DNA of 64,000 bases from Pseudomonas sp. 8AS (GCF_902506505.1 NZ_LR733406.1:3347731-3411730); one strand, 5' to 3'. Shown: positions 30,880 through 40,037, numbered from the stretch's first letter. A program made the numbers and translations. The notes: generated by a model not told the origin, from the sequence alone.

Positions 30880-32060
30880 CAGCGCTTGCGGCCGAAGCCT
30901 GGGCGCTGGCCATCGCCACTCGGCCGCGGCTTGCGCGCCGGGCGCTCGCCGGACTCATTGGCCGGGCGCGGCGTGCGCTTCTTGTTCACGTCGGCCGGAC
31001 GCTCGGCCACCGCCGAACCCCGCCCGGTCTGACGCTCGCCGCTGTCCTTGCGCGGGCCACGCGGGGTACGCTGCTCGCCATCCTTGCGCGGCGCACGCGG
31101 AGCGCGCTCGGCCTCGTCACGCGGGGCGCGCGCCGGACGCGGCGCCTCGCTGCCAGCCAGGTCGAGTGCCGGACGCAGGGTGCGCTTGGGCCGCTCACCC
31201 TTGCCCAGCGGACGTGCCGATTTGCGCTGCAGGCGGTCGAGCTTGTCGCGCATCTTCTCTTTCATCGCCGGCAGCGCCACCGATTGCAGGCCGACTTCTT
31301 CGCTGAGGATGTCGATCTCGCGCTGGGTCAGTTCGCGCCAGCGGCCCATGGGCAGGTCGGAAGTCATGAACACCGGGCCGAAGCGCACGCGCTTCAGGCG
31401 GCTGACCACCAGCCCCTGGGACTCCCACAGACGGCGCACCTCGCGGTTGCGCCCTTCCATCACCACGCAGTGGTACCAGTGGTTGAAGCCGTCGCCGCGC
31501 GGCGCTTCCTTGATGTCGGTGAACTTGGCCGGGCCGTCTTCCAGCATCACGCCGGCTTTCAGCTGCTCGATCATCTCGTCGGTGACTTCGCCGCGCACGC
31601 GCACCGCGTACTCGCGGTCCATCTCGTAGGAGGGGTGCATCAGGCGGTTGGCCAGCTCGCCGTCGGTGGTGAACAGCAGCAGACCGGTGGTGTTGATGTC
31701 GAGGCGGCCGATGTTGATCCAGCGCCCCTCTTTCGGCCGCGGCAGGCGGTCGAACACGGTGGGCCGGCCTTCCGGGTCGTCGCGGGTGCAGATCTCGCCA
31801 TCGGGCTTGTTGTAGATCAGCACGCGGCGCACGCTTTCGGCCATTTCCTCGCGCTTGAGCAGGTGGCCGTCGACGCTGATGGCGTCATGCAGGTCGACCC
31901 GCGCGCCGAGGGTGGCGATCACCCCGTTGACCTTGACCCGGCCCTGGCTGATCCACTGTTCGATATCGCGGCGCGAGCCTTGCCCCATGCGGGCCAGGAC
32001 TTTCTGCAGCTTCTCGCCGCTGGGACGGCTGACTTCACTATCGGTTTCGAATTCACTCAT
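30879..32060 (-). CDS. rluB: 23S rRNA pseudouridine(2605) synthase RluB
   Basis: 393 aa. An S4 RNA-binding domain (residues about 12-60, EKLQKVLARMGQGSRRDIEQ) precedes the RsuA/RluB-type catalytic domain, with the catalytic Asp in GRLDINTTGLLLFT near 112. The C-terminal ~120 residues are an Arg/Pro/Glu-rich low-complexity tail, typical of pseudomonad RluB and presumably disordered RNA-binding. The ATG at 32060 follows GGGAGGT at good spacing; a GTG three codons upstream is less likely. It lies next to scpB-scpA, a common gene order. Confidence 0.93.
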   Translation of the reverse strand: MSEFETDSEVSRPSGEKLQKVLARMGQGSRRDIEQWISQGRVKVNGVIATLGARVDLHDAISVDGHLLKREEMAESVRRVLIYNKPDGEICTRDDPEGRPTVFDRLPRPKEGRWINIGRLDINTTGLLLFTTDGELANRLMHPSYEMDREYAVRVRGEVTDEMIEQLKAGVMLEDGPAKFTDIKEAPRGDGFNHWYHCVVMEGRNREVRRLWESQGLVVSRLKRVRFGPVFMTSDLPMGRWRELTQREIDILSEEVGLQSVALPAMKEKMRDKLDRLQRKSARPLGKGERPKRTLRPALDLAGSEAPRPARAPRDEAERAPRAPRKDGEQRTPRGPRKDSGERQTGRGSAVAERPADVNKKRTPRPANESGERPARKPRPSGDGQRPGFGRKR

Positions 32061-32216
32061 GCTCGGCACCTCCCGGTGTAATTAATGCTGAGAGCGCCGC
32101 CAAACCCGGGGGAGCTGGCGGCAAAAGGTCGCGCATCATACGCGGATCGGCGCCGCGGCGCACGGCAGACTATAGACCGCCTGGCGGGATTTGCGCCGCC
32201 CGGGCGGTGCGACCGT

Positions 32217-32996
32217 TCAATGCTGCCGGTCGGAGCCGTGCAGATCACCCATGGCCTCGGCCTCGTCTTCGGGTTCTGGCAGGTCGTCGAAGTCGGTCTT
32301 CAGCCCCTGCTCCATGGAGTCCAGCTCGGCCAGCAGGCTGCGGAAGCTGGTTTCGTCGCGCGGCTCGCCCGCCTCCTCGCCCGCGGCGGCATCGGCGCGC
32401 GCCTGCAACTCGGCCGGCACCGGCAGCTCGTCGTCCAGCTCCAGCACCGGTTCGGGTTCCAGCTCGCGCAGGGCGGCCAGGGTCGGCAGCTCGTCGAGGT
32501 TCTTCAGGTTGAAATGGTCGAGGAACAGCCGGGTGGTGGCGAACATCGCCGGTTTGCCCGGCACGTCGCGGTAACCGACCACGCGGATCCACTCGCGCTC
32601 CATCAGGGTCTTGACGATCTGGCTGTTGACCGCCACGCCGCGGATATCCTCGATCTCGCCCCGGGTGATCGGCTGGCGGTAGGCGATCAGCGCCAGGGTT
32701 TCCAGCATGGCGCGCGAGTAGCGCTGCGGGCGTTCTTCCCACAGCCGGCCGACCCAGGGGGCAAACTGCTCGCGCACCTGCAGGCGATAGCCGGAGGCCA
32801 CCTCCTTGAGTTCGAACGCGCGGCCCTTGCACGATTTGGCCAGCAGGCTCAGGGCATTGCGGATGGTGGCCAGCTCGGGGCGCTCGGCCTCATCGAACAG
32901 CTCGCTGATACGCTCCAGCGACTGCGGCTTGCCGGAGGCCAGGAGGAAGGCTTCCAGCAGGGAGGCCAGCTCTTTCGGGTCGTTGAGGTTCATCAT
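32217..32996 (-). CDS. scpB: Segregation and condensation protein B
   Basis: 259 aa. ScpB is the winged-helix kleisin partner of ScpA in the Smc-type condensin complex. Conserved blocks LEAFLLASGKPQSLERI and ALIAYRQPITRGEIEDIRG are visible; residues after about 180 form an acidic tail. The start overlaps the scpA stop by four bases (ATGATG in rluB direction), so the two are coupled. The start could be either Met of the leading pair. Confidence 0.95.
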   Translation of the reverse strand: MMNLNDPKELASLLEAFLLASGKPQSLERISELFDEAERPELATIRNALSLLAKSCKGRAFELKEVASGYRLQVREQFAPWVGRLWEERPQRYSRAMLETLALIAYRQPITRGEIEDIRGVAVNSQIVKTLMEREWIRVVGYRDVPGKPAMFATTRLFLDHFNLKNLDELPTLAALRELEPEPVLELDDELPVPAELQARADAAAGEEAGEPRDETSFRSLLAELDSMEQGLKTDFDDLPEPEDEAEAMGDLHGSDRQH

Positions 32997-33817
32997 TCGG
33001 CTCGGGCACGCACATGGATCGGCGCAAAGGCTTCATTCTGCACCAGCTCCACCAGGGATTCCTTGATCAATTCCAGCACCGCCATGAAGGTTACCACCAC
33101 GCCGAGACGCCCTTCGCCGGCGCTGAACAGCTCGACGAACGGCACGAAGGCGCCGCCCTTGAGGCGCTCCAGCACCTCGCTCATGCGCTCGCGGGTGGAC
33201 AGCACCTCACGGGTCACCTGGTGGCTCTCGAACATGTCGGCGCGACGCAGCACTTCGGCCATGGACAGCAGCAGCTCCTCCAGGCTGACCTCCGGCAGCA
33301 GCTTGCGCGCCCGCGCCTCGGGGGCGTCCAGGCGCGGCACGCTGAGGTCGCGGCCGACCCGCGGCAGGCCGTCCAGGTTTTCCGCGGCGGCCTTGTAGCG
33401 CTCGTATTCCTGCAGGCGGCGGATCAACTCGGCGCGCGGGTCATCCTCTTCCGCCTCGGCCTCGGCCGAGCGCGGCAGCAGCATGCGCGACTTGATCTCG
33501 GCGAGCATGGCGGCCATCACCAGGTATTCAGCGGCCAGCTCCAGGCGCACCGACTTCATCAGCTCGACGTAGCCCATGTACTGCTTGGTGATTTCCGCCA
33601 CCGGGATGTCGAGAATGTCGATGTTCTGCTTGCGGATCAGGTACAGCAGCAGGTCTAGCGGGCCCTCGAAGGCCTCGAGGAACACCTCCAGGGCGTCCGG
33701 CGGGATGTACAGGTCCAGCGGCAGCTCGGTGACGGCCTGGCCGTAGACCAGGGCGAACGGCAGCTCCTGCTGGGCACCGGACTGACTGGCGGGATCGGCG
33801 GGCGGGGTCGTCTGCAT
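32993..33817 (-). CDS. scpA: Segregation and condensation protein A (kleisin)
   Basis: 274 aa. The kleisin bridges Smc heads and binds ScpB. The family core FEGPLDLLLYLIRKQNIDIL is at about residues 50-69 and AAEYLVMAAMLAEIKSRMLL near 95. The ATG at 33817 (MQTTPPADPASQ) fits; the open frame continues upstream without similarity. It heads the scpA-scpB pair, and a divergent small gene separates it from the yciO-type gene that usually lies next to it. Confidence 0.95.
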   Translation of the reverse strand: MQTTPPADPASQSGAQQELPFALVYGQAVTELPLDLYIPPDALEVFLEAFEGPLDLLLYLIRKQNIDILDIPVAEITKQYMGYVELMKSVRLELAAEYLVMAAMLAEIKSRMLLPRSAEAEAEEDDPRAELIRRLQEYERYKAAAENLDGLPRVGRDLSVPRLDAPEARARKLLPEVSLEELLLSMAEVLRRADMFESHQVTREVLSTRERMSEVLERLKGGAFVPFVELFSAGEGRLGVVVTFMAVLELIKESLVELVQNEAFAPIHVRARAE

Positions 33818-34009
33818 GGCACTCTCTTGATCGGTGAAAAACCGGCGGCGCGCACGCCGGCCAAGACCGGCGGAACCGGCCGCTCGGCTGGCGGGTCGAA
33901 ATAAAACGAGTGAGCGCTGCGGCATTCTACCCGACTGGAGAAAAGCCAGGCCGCTCTCTCGACCCGCCTTGAACGGTTCGCTCGGCGAACCTCAACCAGG
34001 GAGCCCGCC

Positions 34010-34366
34010 ATGAAGACCTTCCCACTCCCCCTCGCCTTCGCCCTGCTGCTCGCCTGCCTGGCCGCCCTGGTGGCCTTGCCGCTGGAAGCCGGGATGATCG
34101 CCACGCAAGACGCGGTGGCCGAACAAGCCATGCAGACCGACCGTGCCAAGGTTCAGGCGTTTCTCGATCGCGCCACGGTACAGGAGCAGCTGCAGGCCAT
34201 GGACGTGCCGGCAGCCCTGGCGAAAAACCGGGTGGATGCCCTGACCGCCGAGGAAGTGGCCAGCCTGGCCCAGCGCATCGACGCCCTGCCGGCCGGCGGC
34301 GCGCTCAGCGGCATGGATGTGGTGATCATTCTGTTGGTCGCCATCCTGGTCGCGATAGCCTTGTGA
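34010..34366 (+). CDS. PA2779-family (DUF6627) small secreted/membrane protein
   Basis: 118 aa. A signal peptide or signal anchor spans residues 1-27 (ends ALPLEAGMI). The middle (about 40-95) is the PA2779/DUF6627 helical region: VQAFLDRATVQEQLQAMDV, then LTAEEVASLAQRIDALPAGG. A C-terminal hydrophobic segment (about 100-118, VVIILLVAILVAIAL) probably re-inserts in the membrane. In many genomes this family precedes a PA2778-type cysteine peptidase, which is absent here. It is divergent from scpA and convergent with yciO-type gene, and stands alone. Function unknown. Confidence 0.78.
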   Translation: MKTFPLPLAFALLLACLAALVALPLEAGMIATQDAVAEQAMQTDRAKVQAFLDRATVQEQLQAMDVPAALAKNRVDALTAEEVASLAQRIDALPAGGALSGMDVVIILLVAILVAIAL

Positions 34367-34413
34367 ACGGGCGGCATCGCACTCGGACGACCTGAGGCAG
34401 GCGGCCGCGCGCC

Positions 34414-35043
34414 TCAGGCCTCGCTGGCGAAGGGCGTCGGATCGCCGCAGCCGACGCGCAGCACCTGCGGCTCGCCGTCGGCCAGGTTGACCACGGTGGA
34501 GGCCTCCAGGCCGCCGTAGCCGCCGTCGATGATCAGGTCGACATGGTGCTCGAGCACCTGGCGCATCTCGTAGGGATCGCTCATCGGCAGCCCCTCGCCA
34601 GGCAGGATCAGGCTGACGCTCATCAGCGGCTCGCCCAGCTGCTCGGCCAGCGCCAGGGCGATGGGATGCGCCGGCACGCGCAGGCCGATGGTGCGGCGTT
34701 TCTCGTGCAGCAACATGCGCGGCACCTCGCGGGTGGCGCTGAGAATGAAGGTATAGGGCCCCGGGGTATGCGCCTTGAGCAGGCGGAAGGCGGCGGTATC
34801 GACCTTGGCGAACAGGCCGATCTGCGACAGGTCGCTGCACACCAGGGTGAAGTTGTGCTTGTCGTCCAGCTGGCGCAGGCGACGGATGCGCTCGACCGCC
34901 CCCTTGTTGCCGATCAGGCAGCCGATGGCATAGGAGGAATCGGTGGGGTAGACGATTACCCCGCCCGAGCGGACGATCCCCACCGCCTGCTTGATCAGGC
35001 GCGCCTGCGGGTTTTCCGGGTGGACCTGGAAGAACTGACTCAT
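34414..35043 (-). CDS. yciO: YciO-type L-threonylcarbamoyladenylate synthase family protein (Sua5/YrdC)
   Basis: 209 aa YrdC-fold protein. The block GGVIVYPTDSSYAIGCLIGN near residue 28 and KRRTIGLRVPAHPIALALAE near 116 mark the YciO subgroup, related to TsaC, which makes threonylcarbamoyl-AMP for tRNA t6A. Whether YciO proteins do this in vivo is uncertain. The ATG at 35043 has GGGAGAGG immediately upstream. It lies 13 bp after the PHP nuclease gene, as in E. coli yciV-yciO. Confidence 0.92.
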   Translation of the reverse strand: MSQFFQVHPENPQARLIKQAVGIVRSGGVIVYPTDSSYAIGCLIGNKGAVERIRRLRQLDDKHNFTLVCSDLSQIGLFAKVDTAAFRLLKAHTPGPYTFILSATREVPRMLLHEKRRTIGLRVPAHPIALALAEQLGEPLMSVSLILPGEGLPMSDPYEMRQVLEHHVDLIIDGGYGGLEASTVVNLADGEPQVLRVGCGDPTPFASEA

Positions 35044-35056
35044 GACCTCTCCCTGT

Positions 35057-35926
35057 TCAGGGGGCAGTAGAAGTTGGGCGGTGGACATCACTGAAACGCT
35101 CCCACAAGGGTGGCAGGTCTTCGGGTAACGGACGGTACATACCCAGCTCCGACCAGTCGCCCGGTGCATGGAAATCGCTGCCGACACTGGCCAGCATGCC
35201 GAATTCTCGCGCCAGAATGGCCAGGCCGCCAACCTGCTCGGCCGGCTGCAGGCCATTGACCACTTCCAGCGCGTGGCCGCCGGCGGCGATGAAGTCGGCC
35301 ACCAGGCGGCGCCGCTTGCTACGGGTGAAATCGTACTGCCAGGGATGCGCCAGGCTGATCCAGGCGCGCGCCTCGCGCAGGGTGCCGACCGTCTGCTCCA
35401 AGGTCGGCCAATGCTGTTTCACATCGCCCAACTTGCCCGAGCCCAGCCATTTGCGGAACGCCTCGGCATGGTCGCGCACATGCCCGGCACGCACCAGAAA
35501 CTCGGCGAAGTGCGGCCGCGCCGGTGCGTTGCCACTGTCACCTAGGGCCTGCTGCACCGCCCGGGCACCTTCCAGGGCGCCGGGCATGCCCTTGGCGGCC
35601 AGGCGCCGGGCAATTTCCTCGGCGCGCAGCCAGCGGCCCTGGTGCAGTTCGCCGATGGCCTGCTGCAACGCCGGGGCGTCGGCGGCGAAGGCGTAGCCCA
35701 ATACATGAATAGTAGCCCCGCCCCAAGTGCAGGACAGTTCGATGCCGTTGATCAGCTGCAGGCCCAGCTCGGCAGCGGCCCGACGCGCCTCGGCGAGGCC
35801 CTCTAGGGTGTCGTGGTCGGTCAGCGCCAGCATCCGCACGCCCCGTTCATGGGCCCGCGCAACCACCACGGCGGGCGCGAGAACGCCGTCCGACGCGGTG
35901 CTGTGGCAGTGCAGATCAACTTTCAT
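35057..35926 (-). CDS. rnm: PHP-domain 5'-3' exoribonuclease RNase AM (YciV/TrpH)
   Basis: 289 aa. The PHP metal motifs are complete: MKVDLHCHSTASDG at the N-terminus, LTDHDTLEG near 35, GIELSC near 61, SLAHPWQ near 191 and GSDFHAPG near 252. The E. coli homologue trims 5' ends of rRNA and degrades short 3',5' nucleotides, based on published work. It begins the minus-strand pair with yciO and is divergent from yciB across a 65-bp promoter gap. Confidence 0.93.
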   Translation of the reverse strand: MKVDLHCHSTASDGVLAPAVVVARAHERGVRMLALTDHDTLEGLAEARRAAAELGLQLINGIELSCTWGGATIHVLGYAFAADAPALQQAIGELHQGRWLRAEEIARRLAAKGMPGALEGARAVQQALGDSGNAPARPHFAEFLVRAGHVRDHAEAFRKWLGSGKLGDVKQHWPTLEQTVGTLREARAWISLAHPWQYDFTRSKRRRLVADFIAAGGHALEVVNGLQPAEQVGGLAILAREFGMLASVGSDFHAPGDWSELGMYRPLPEDLPPLWERFSDVHRPTSTAP

Positions 35927-35991
35927 GGGGCCGCTTTCGCTGGGAATGATGTTTGTTATTATGCCGGCACATCCCGCTTCTGGCTGCTGCC

Positions 35992-36582
35992 GTGAAACAA
36001 TTCATCGATTTCATCCCGCTTATCCTGTTCTTCATCGTCTACAAGCTCGATCCACGCACCGTCGAACTGGCCGGCCACAGCGTCGAGCTGGGCGGCATCT
36101 TCAGCGCCACCGCGGTGCTGATCGCCAGCTCGGTGCTGGTCTACGGCAGCCTGCTGCTGGTGCAGCGCAAGCTGGAGAAAGGCCAGTGGCTGACCCTGGT
36201 CGCCTGCCTGCTGTTCGGCGGCATGACCCTGGCCTTCCACAGCGAAACCTTCCTCAAGTGGAAGGCGCCAGTGGTCAACTGGCTGTTCGCCGCAGGCTTC
36301 GCCGCCAGCCACTTCATCGGCAACAAGCTGCTGATCCAGCGCATGCTGGGCCACGCGGTGAACCTGCCGCAGCCGATCTGGACGCGCCTGAACCTGGCCT
36401 GGATCGCCTTCTTCATCTTCAGCGGCTGCGCCAACCTGTTCGTCGCCTTCACCTTCCACGACATCTGGGTCGACTTCAAAGTGTTCGGCAGCCTGGGCAT
36501 GACCGTGCTGTTCCTGGTCGGCCAGGGGGTCTACCTGGCGCGCCACATGCACGACGACGCCCCCCAGCAAAGCAAGGACTGA
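35992..36582 (+). CDS. yciB: Septation protein A / inner membrane protein YciB
   Basis: 196 aa with about five membrane segments, starting [15 protein letters not shown]. YciB (IspZ) is an inner-membrane protein linked to cell division and envelope synthesis. The start is GTG at 35992 (reads [10 protein letters not shown]), chosen because [14 protein letters not shown] is the family start; in-frame ATGs upstream add unrelated residues. The downstream yciI gene starts 2 bp after its stop, so they are cotranscribed. Confidence 0.94.
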   Translation: MKQFIDFIPLILFFIVYKLDPRTVELAGHSVELGGIFSATAVLIASSVLVYGSLLLVQRKLEKGQWLTLVACLLFGGMTLAFHSETFLKWKAPVVNWLFAAGFAASHFIGNKLLIQRMLGHAVNLPQPIWTRLNLAWIAFFIFSGCANLFVAFTFHDIWVDFKVFGSLGMTVLFLVGQGVYLARHMHDDAPQQSKD

Positions 36583-36583
36583 C

Positions 36584-36883
36584 ATGCTCTACGCCATTAT
36601 CGCCAGCGATGTAGCCAACTCCCTCGATCAGCGCCTGGCCGCCCGCCCGGCGCACCTGGCCCGCCTGGAACAGCTGAAGAGCGAAGGCCGCCTGGTGCTG
36701 GCCGGCCCGCACCCGGCAGTGGACAGCAACGACCCAGGCCCGGCCGGCTTCAGCGGCAGCCTGATCGTCGCCGAATTCGAATCCCTCGGCGCCGCGCAGA
36801 ACTGGGCCGACGCCGACCCCTACCGGGCCGCCGGCGTGTATGCCAGCGTGCTGGTGAAACCCTTCAAGCTGGTACTGCCCTGA
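36584..36883 (+). CDS. yciI: YciI family protein
   Basis: 99 aa, ferredoxin-like fold of the YCII family. Conserved His-Asp type residues are visible in [20 protein letters not shown] and [20 protein letters not shown], then the [10 protein letters not shown] block. Molecular function is unproven. It is the second gene of yciB-yciI, separated by one base. Confidence 0.93.
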   Translation: MLYAIIASDVANSLDQRLAARPAHLARLEQLKSEGRLVLAGPHPAVDSNDPGPAGFSGSLIVAEFESLGAAQNWADADPYRAAGVYASVLVKPFKLVLP

Positions 36884-36935
36884 TCCGCTCCCTGCCACAA
36901 AAACCATAACAAGAAACGGGAAACTGGAGTTCCAC

Positions 36936-37334
36936 ATGCACACAGGTCCGCTGTCATTGCTGCTCATCGCCCTGACCTTCGCGCCCTGGCTGGCCGCCGA
37001 AGAGCTGCTGCCGGCGACAACGGCGCCCGACACGGTGACGGCGCCAGAACCCAGCCCTGCGCCGGGCGCAATGCCGCCGCCCCTCGACAGCACGGTCGAC
37101 GAGGGCAGCGCCACGGCCGCGGCCGAGCGTGAAAGCGCCCTGCTCGGCCGCCTGCGCCAGGAAAACCAGCGGCTCAAGCTGAAACTCAAGGAAAGCCTGG
37201 CCCAGCAGCCGGAAAAACTGCTCAGCGAACAGCAGACCTGGTTCGCCGTCGGCGCCGGCACCGCCCTGCTGGCCTTTGTCGTCGGGCGCCTGAGTGGCGG
37301 GCGACGGAACAAACGCCAGAGCCAGTGGGTCTGA
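36936..37334 (+). CDS. Small envelope protein with signal peptide, coiled coil and C-terminal membrane segment
   Basis: 132 aa, no named function. A signal peptide covers residues 1-20 (FAPWLAAEE). A Pro/Thr/Ala-rich stretch follows, then a coiled coil at about 65-95 (ESALLGRLRQENQRLKLKLK) and one membrane helix at about 105-122 (WFAVGAGTALLAFVVGRLSG) with a basic cytoplasmic tail. This layout resembles the C-terminal part of YgiM-like proteins; the family is sometimes mislabelled translation initiation factor 2. It lies 8 bp before the response regulator, so it is probably part of the Cpx-like operon. Confidence 0.75.
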   Translation: MHTGPLSLLLIALTFAPWLAAEELLPATTAPDTVTAPEPSPAPGAMPPPLDSTVDEGSATAAAERESALLGRLRQENQRLKLKLKESLAQQPEKLLSEQQTWFAVGAGTALLAFVVGRLSGGRRNKRQSQWV

Positions 37335-37342
37335 GCGCAACC

Positions 37343-38020
37343 ATGAGCGAACTGCTGCTGATCGACGACGACCAGGAACTCTGCGAACTGCTGGCCAGCT
37401 GGCTGCAGCAGGAAGGCTTCCTGGTGCGCGCCAGCCATGACGGCATCAGCGCCCGCGCCGCCCTGGCGCAGCACACGCCGGCGGCCGTCATCCTCGACGT
37501 CATGCTGCCCGACGGCAGCGGCCTGGAACTGCTCAAGCAACTGCGCAGCGAGCACCCGGAACTGCCGGTGCTGATGCTCTCCGCCCGCGGCGAGCCGCTG
37601 GACCGCATCCTCGGCCTGGAACTGGGCGCCGACGACTACCTGGCCAAGCCCTGCGACCCGCGCGAGCTGACCGCCCGCCTGCGCGCCGTGCTACGCCGCA
37701 GCGCGCCGGTAACCGGTAATGCGCGCCTGGAACTGGGCGACCTGAGCTACAGCCAGGTCCGCGGGGTGGCCAGCATCGGCGAGCAGGAAATCAGCCTGAC
37801 CCTCTCGGAAAGCCGCGTGCTGGAAGCCCTGCTGCAACACCCCGGCGAGCCGGTGGACAAGCAGACCCTGGCCCAGCTGGCCCTCGGCCGCAAACTGACC
37901 CTGTACGACCGCAGCCTGGACATGCACGTCAGCAACCTGCGCAAGAAGCTCGGCGCCCATGCCGACGGCCGCCCGCGCATCGTCGCCCTGCGCAGCCGCG
38001 GCTACTACTACAGCGCCTGA
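37343..38020 (+). CDS. cpxR: OmpR-family response regulator, CpxR-like
   Basis: 225 aa. Receiver domain with LLIDDDQELCELLASWLQ at residues 4-21, phospho-acceptor Asp in VILDVMLPDGSG near 51 and Lys in DDYLAKPCDP near 100. The C-terminal winged helix ends VSNLRKKLGAHADGRPRI and RSRGYYYS, as in CpxR. CpxR responds to envelope protein stress; the Pseudomonas version also activates mexAB-oprM in published work. The Spy-like gene and CpxA-type kinase follow, the usual pseudomonad order. Confidence 0.88.
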   Translation: MSELLLIDDDQELCELLASWLQQEGFLVRASHDGISARAALAQHTPAAVILDVMLPDGSGLELLKQLRSEHPELPVLMLSARGEPLDRILGLELGADDYLAKPCDPRELTARLRAVLRRSAPVTGNARLELGDLSYSQVRGVASIGEQEISLTLSESRVLEALLQHPGEPVDKQTLAQLALGRKLTLYDRSLDMHVSNLRKKLGAHADGRPRIVALRSRGYYYSA

Positions 38021-38134
38021 TCCGCGCCAGCGCTCTTTACCCAGCCTTTACCCTCGGCTGACCGCGCCTGACCTTGCCCTCCCTAAACTGAGCTCATCCG
38101 GTAAGCCACCGGCATCCAGACAAGGAGACACACC

Positions 38135-38587
38135 ATGCGCAAGACCCTGATCGCCCTGCTGATCGCCGCCACCCTGCCCGCCGTGGCCCTGGCCATGCCC
38201 GAAGGCGGCCCGCACGAGCAAGGCCCCTGCCACCCGTCCATGCACGGCGAGCAGCGCGGCCACGGCATGCGGCTGTTCAAGGACCTCGAACTCAGCGCCG
38301 AACAGCGCGAGCAGATGGGCAAGCTGATGCACGAGCGCAAGGACAACCCGCGCGCCATCACCCAGAAGTACCTGGACAAGCTGCCGGCAGCCGACCAGCA
38401 GGCCATGCAGAAGGAAATCGAGACCGCGCGCCTGGAGCATGACAAGGCCATCCGCGCCATTCTCACCCCGGAGCAGCAGAAGACCTTCGACGCGCACAAG
38501 GCGGAAATGGACAAGCGCCGCGCCGAGCGCGAGGAATTCGAGGCCTGGAAGGCCGAGAAGGCCGAGAAGGCCAGCAAGGCCGAATAA
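38135..38587 (+). CDS. Spy/CpxP-family periplasmic chaperone-like protein
   Basis: 150 aa. A signal peptide spans residues 1-20 (ends ALAMPEG). The mature part holds the LTXXQ-type helices: DLELSAEQREQMGKLMHERK and ILTPEQQKTFDAHKAEMDKR, typical of Spy/CpxP cradle proteins that bind unfolded proteins or restrain the sensor kinase. The C-terminus is Lys/Glu/Ala-rich. It sits between response regulator and kinase, so it probably reports envelope state to the kinase as CpxP does. A hairpin with a T-run follows. Confidence 0.88.
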   Translation: MRKTLIALLIAATLPAVALAMPEGGPHEQGPCHPSMHGEQRGHGMRLFKDLELSAEQREQMGKLMHERKDNPRAITQKYLDKLPAADQQAMQKEIETARLEHDKAIRAILTPEQQKTFDAHKAEMDKRRAEREEFEAWKAEKAEKASKAE

Positions 38588-38606
38588 CCCGGCCCATCTC
38601 ACCCCA

Positions 38607-38636
38607 CCCGCCAGGCAGGTACTGCTGGCGGGTTTT
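38607..38636 (+). terminator. Attenuator-like hairpin between spy-like gene and cpxA
   Basis: CCCGCCAG and CTGGCGGG form an 8-bp stem with a 10-nt loop, followed by TTTT, only 19 bp before the kinase GTG. It could reduce read-through, giving more Spy-like protein than kinase, or stabilise the upstream mRNA end. Confidence 0.6.
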
Positions 38637-38654
38637 GCCGATTGAGGAGTCCAC

Positions 38655-39986
38655 GTGCGTTCACTGTTCTGGCGCATCTTTGCCAGCTTCTGGCTGGCCA
38701 TCGCCCTGGTTGCCGGGCTCTCCCTGCTGCTGGGCCACGCCCTGAACCAGGATGCCTGGATCCTCAGTAACCACCCGGCGCTGCGCAACCTGCCCGAGCG
38801 CTGGAGCCAGCGCTACGAGGAGCAGGGCGCGCAGGCCGCCCAGGACTTCCTGGAACGGCGCAAGCGGCGCTTCCATGTCGACACCCAGGTGCTCGACGAG
38901 AACGGCCAGGCCCTGGTCTACGGCACCTTCCCGCCGCGCGCCGCCGCCTTCGAAGCCCGCCAGCGCAACGAGAAGCGCCTGCCCTGGCGTCGCCTGACCG
39001 ACGAATACACCAACCCGGACAGCGGCAAGACCTACCTGTTCATCTACCGCATCCCCCACCCGGAACTGGCCGAATGGCACCGCGACAGCCTGCTCTGGCC
39101 GCTCAGCGCCCTGGGCATCGCCCTGGTCGTGCTGACCGCGCTGAGCCTGCTGCTGACCCTGTCCATCACCCGCCCGCTCGGGCGCCTGCGCGGCGCCGTG
39201 CATGACCTCGGCCAGACCACCTACCAGCAGCACAGCCTGGCGCGCCTGGCCGACCGCCGCGACGAGTTCGGCGTGCTGGCGCGCGACTTCAACCGCATGG
39301 GCGCGCGCCTGCAGGGCCTGATCGGCAGCCAGCGCCAGCTGCTGCGCGACGTGTCCCACGAGCTGCGCTCGCCACTGGCGCGCCTGCGCATCGCCCTGGC
39401 CCTGGCCGAACGCGCCGAGCCGGCGCAGCGCGACAAGCTGTGGCCGCGCCTAACCCAGGAGTGCGACCGCCTGGAAGGCCTGATCAGCGAGATTCTCGCC
39501 CTCGCCCGCCTGGATGCCGAACCCGGCAGCGCGCAACCGATCGAGCTGGGCAAGCTGCTCGACGAACTGCAGGACGACGCGCGCCTGAGCGCCCCCGCAC
39601 AGCATCTGCGGGTCCAGCTGGATGATCCGGCGCTGACGCTCCAGGGCTGGCCGGACATGCTCGCCCGCGCCCTCGACAACCTGCTGCGCAATGCCCTGCG
39701 CTTCAACCCGCCCGGCCAGCCGATCGAGATCAGCGTGACGCGGCACGCCCAGCATCTGCTGATCAGCCTGCGCGACCATGGTCCGGGGGTGCCGGAGGAG
39801 CTGCTGGAGAAGCTCGGCGAGCCGTTCTTCCGCGCCCCCGGGCAGAGCGCCGCGGGCCACGGCCTGGGCCTGGCCATCGCCAGGCGCAGTGCCGAACGGC
39901 ATGGCGGCCGCCTGCTGCTGGCCAACCACCCGGACGGCGGTTTCGTCGCCAGCCTGGAGCTGCCGCTGAGCGGCGCCGCACAGTGA
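38655..39986 (+). CDS. cpxA: Sensor histidine kinase, CpxA-like
   Basis: 443 aa membrane kinase. Membrane segments at about residues 7-28 and 145-168 flank a periplasmic sensor. HAMP follows (ITRPLGRLRGAVHDLGQ), then the H-box RDVSHELRSPLARLRIAL near 232, N-box NLLRNALRF near 345, and G-boxes DHGPGVPEE and GHGLGLAIA. The start is GTG at 38655 with GAGGAG 8 bp upstream. It works with the CpxR-like regulator two genes upstream; the pair probably monitors envelope stress. Confidence 0.9.
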   Translation: MRSLFWRIFASFWLAIALVAGLSLLLGHALNQDAWILSNHPALRNLPERWSQRYEEQGAQAAQDFLERRKRRFHVDTQVLDENGQALVYGTFPPRAAAFEARQRNEKRLPWRRLTDEYTNPDSGKTYLFIYRIPHPELAEWHRDSLLWPLSALGIALVVLTALSLLLTLSITRPLGRLRGAVHDLGQTTYQQHSLARLADRRDEFGVLARDFNRMGARLQGLIGSQRQLLRDVSHELRSPLARLRIALALAERAEPAQRDKLWPRLTQECDRLEGLISEILALARLDAEPGSAQPIELGKLLDELQDDARLSAPAQHLRVQLDDPALTLQGWPDMLARALDNLLRNALRFNPPGQPIEISVTRHAQHLLISLRDHGPGVPEELLEKLGEPFFRAPGQSAAGHGLGLAIARRSAERHGGRLLLANHPDGGFVASLELPLSGAAQ

Positions 39987-40037
39987 AACCCGGCCTCGCC
40001 TAGCGGGCATCAGGCGCCGCCTGGCTGGCGGAACCCT

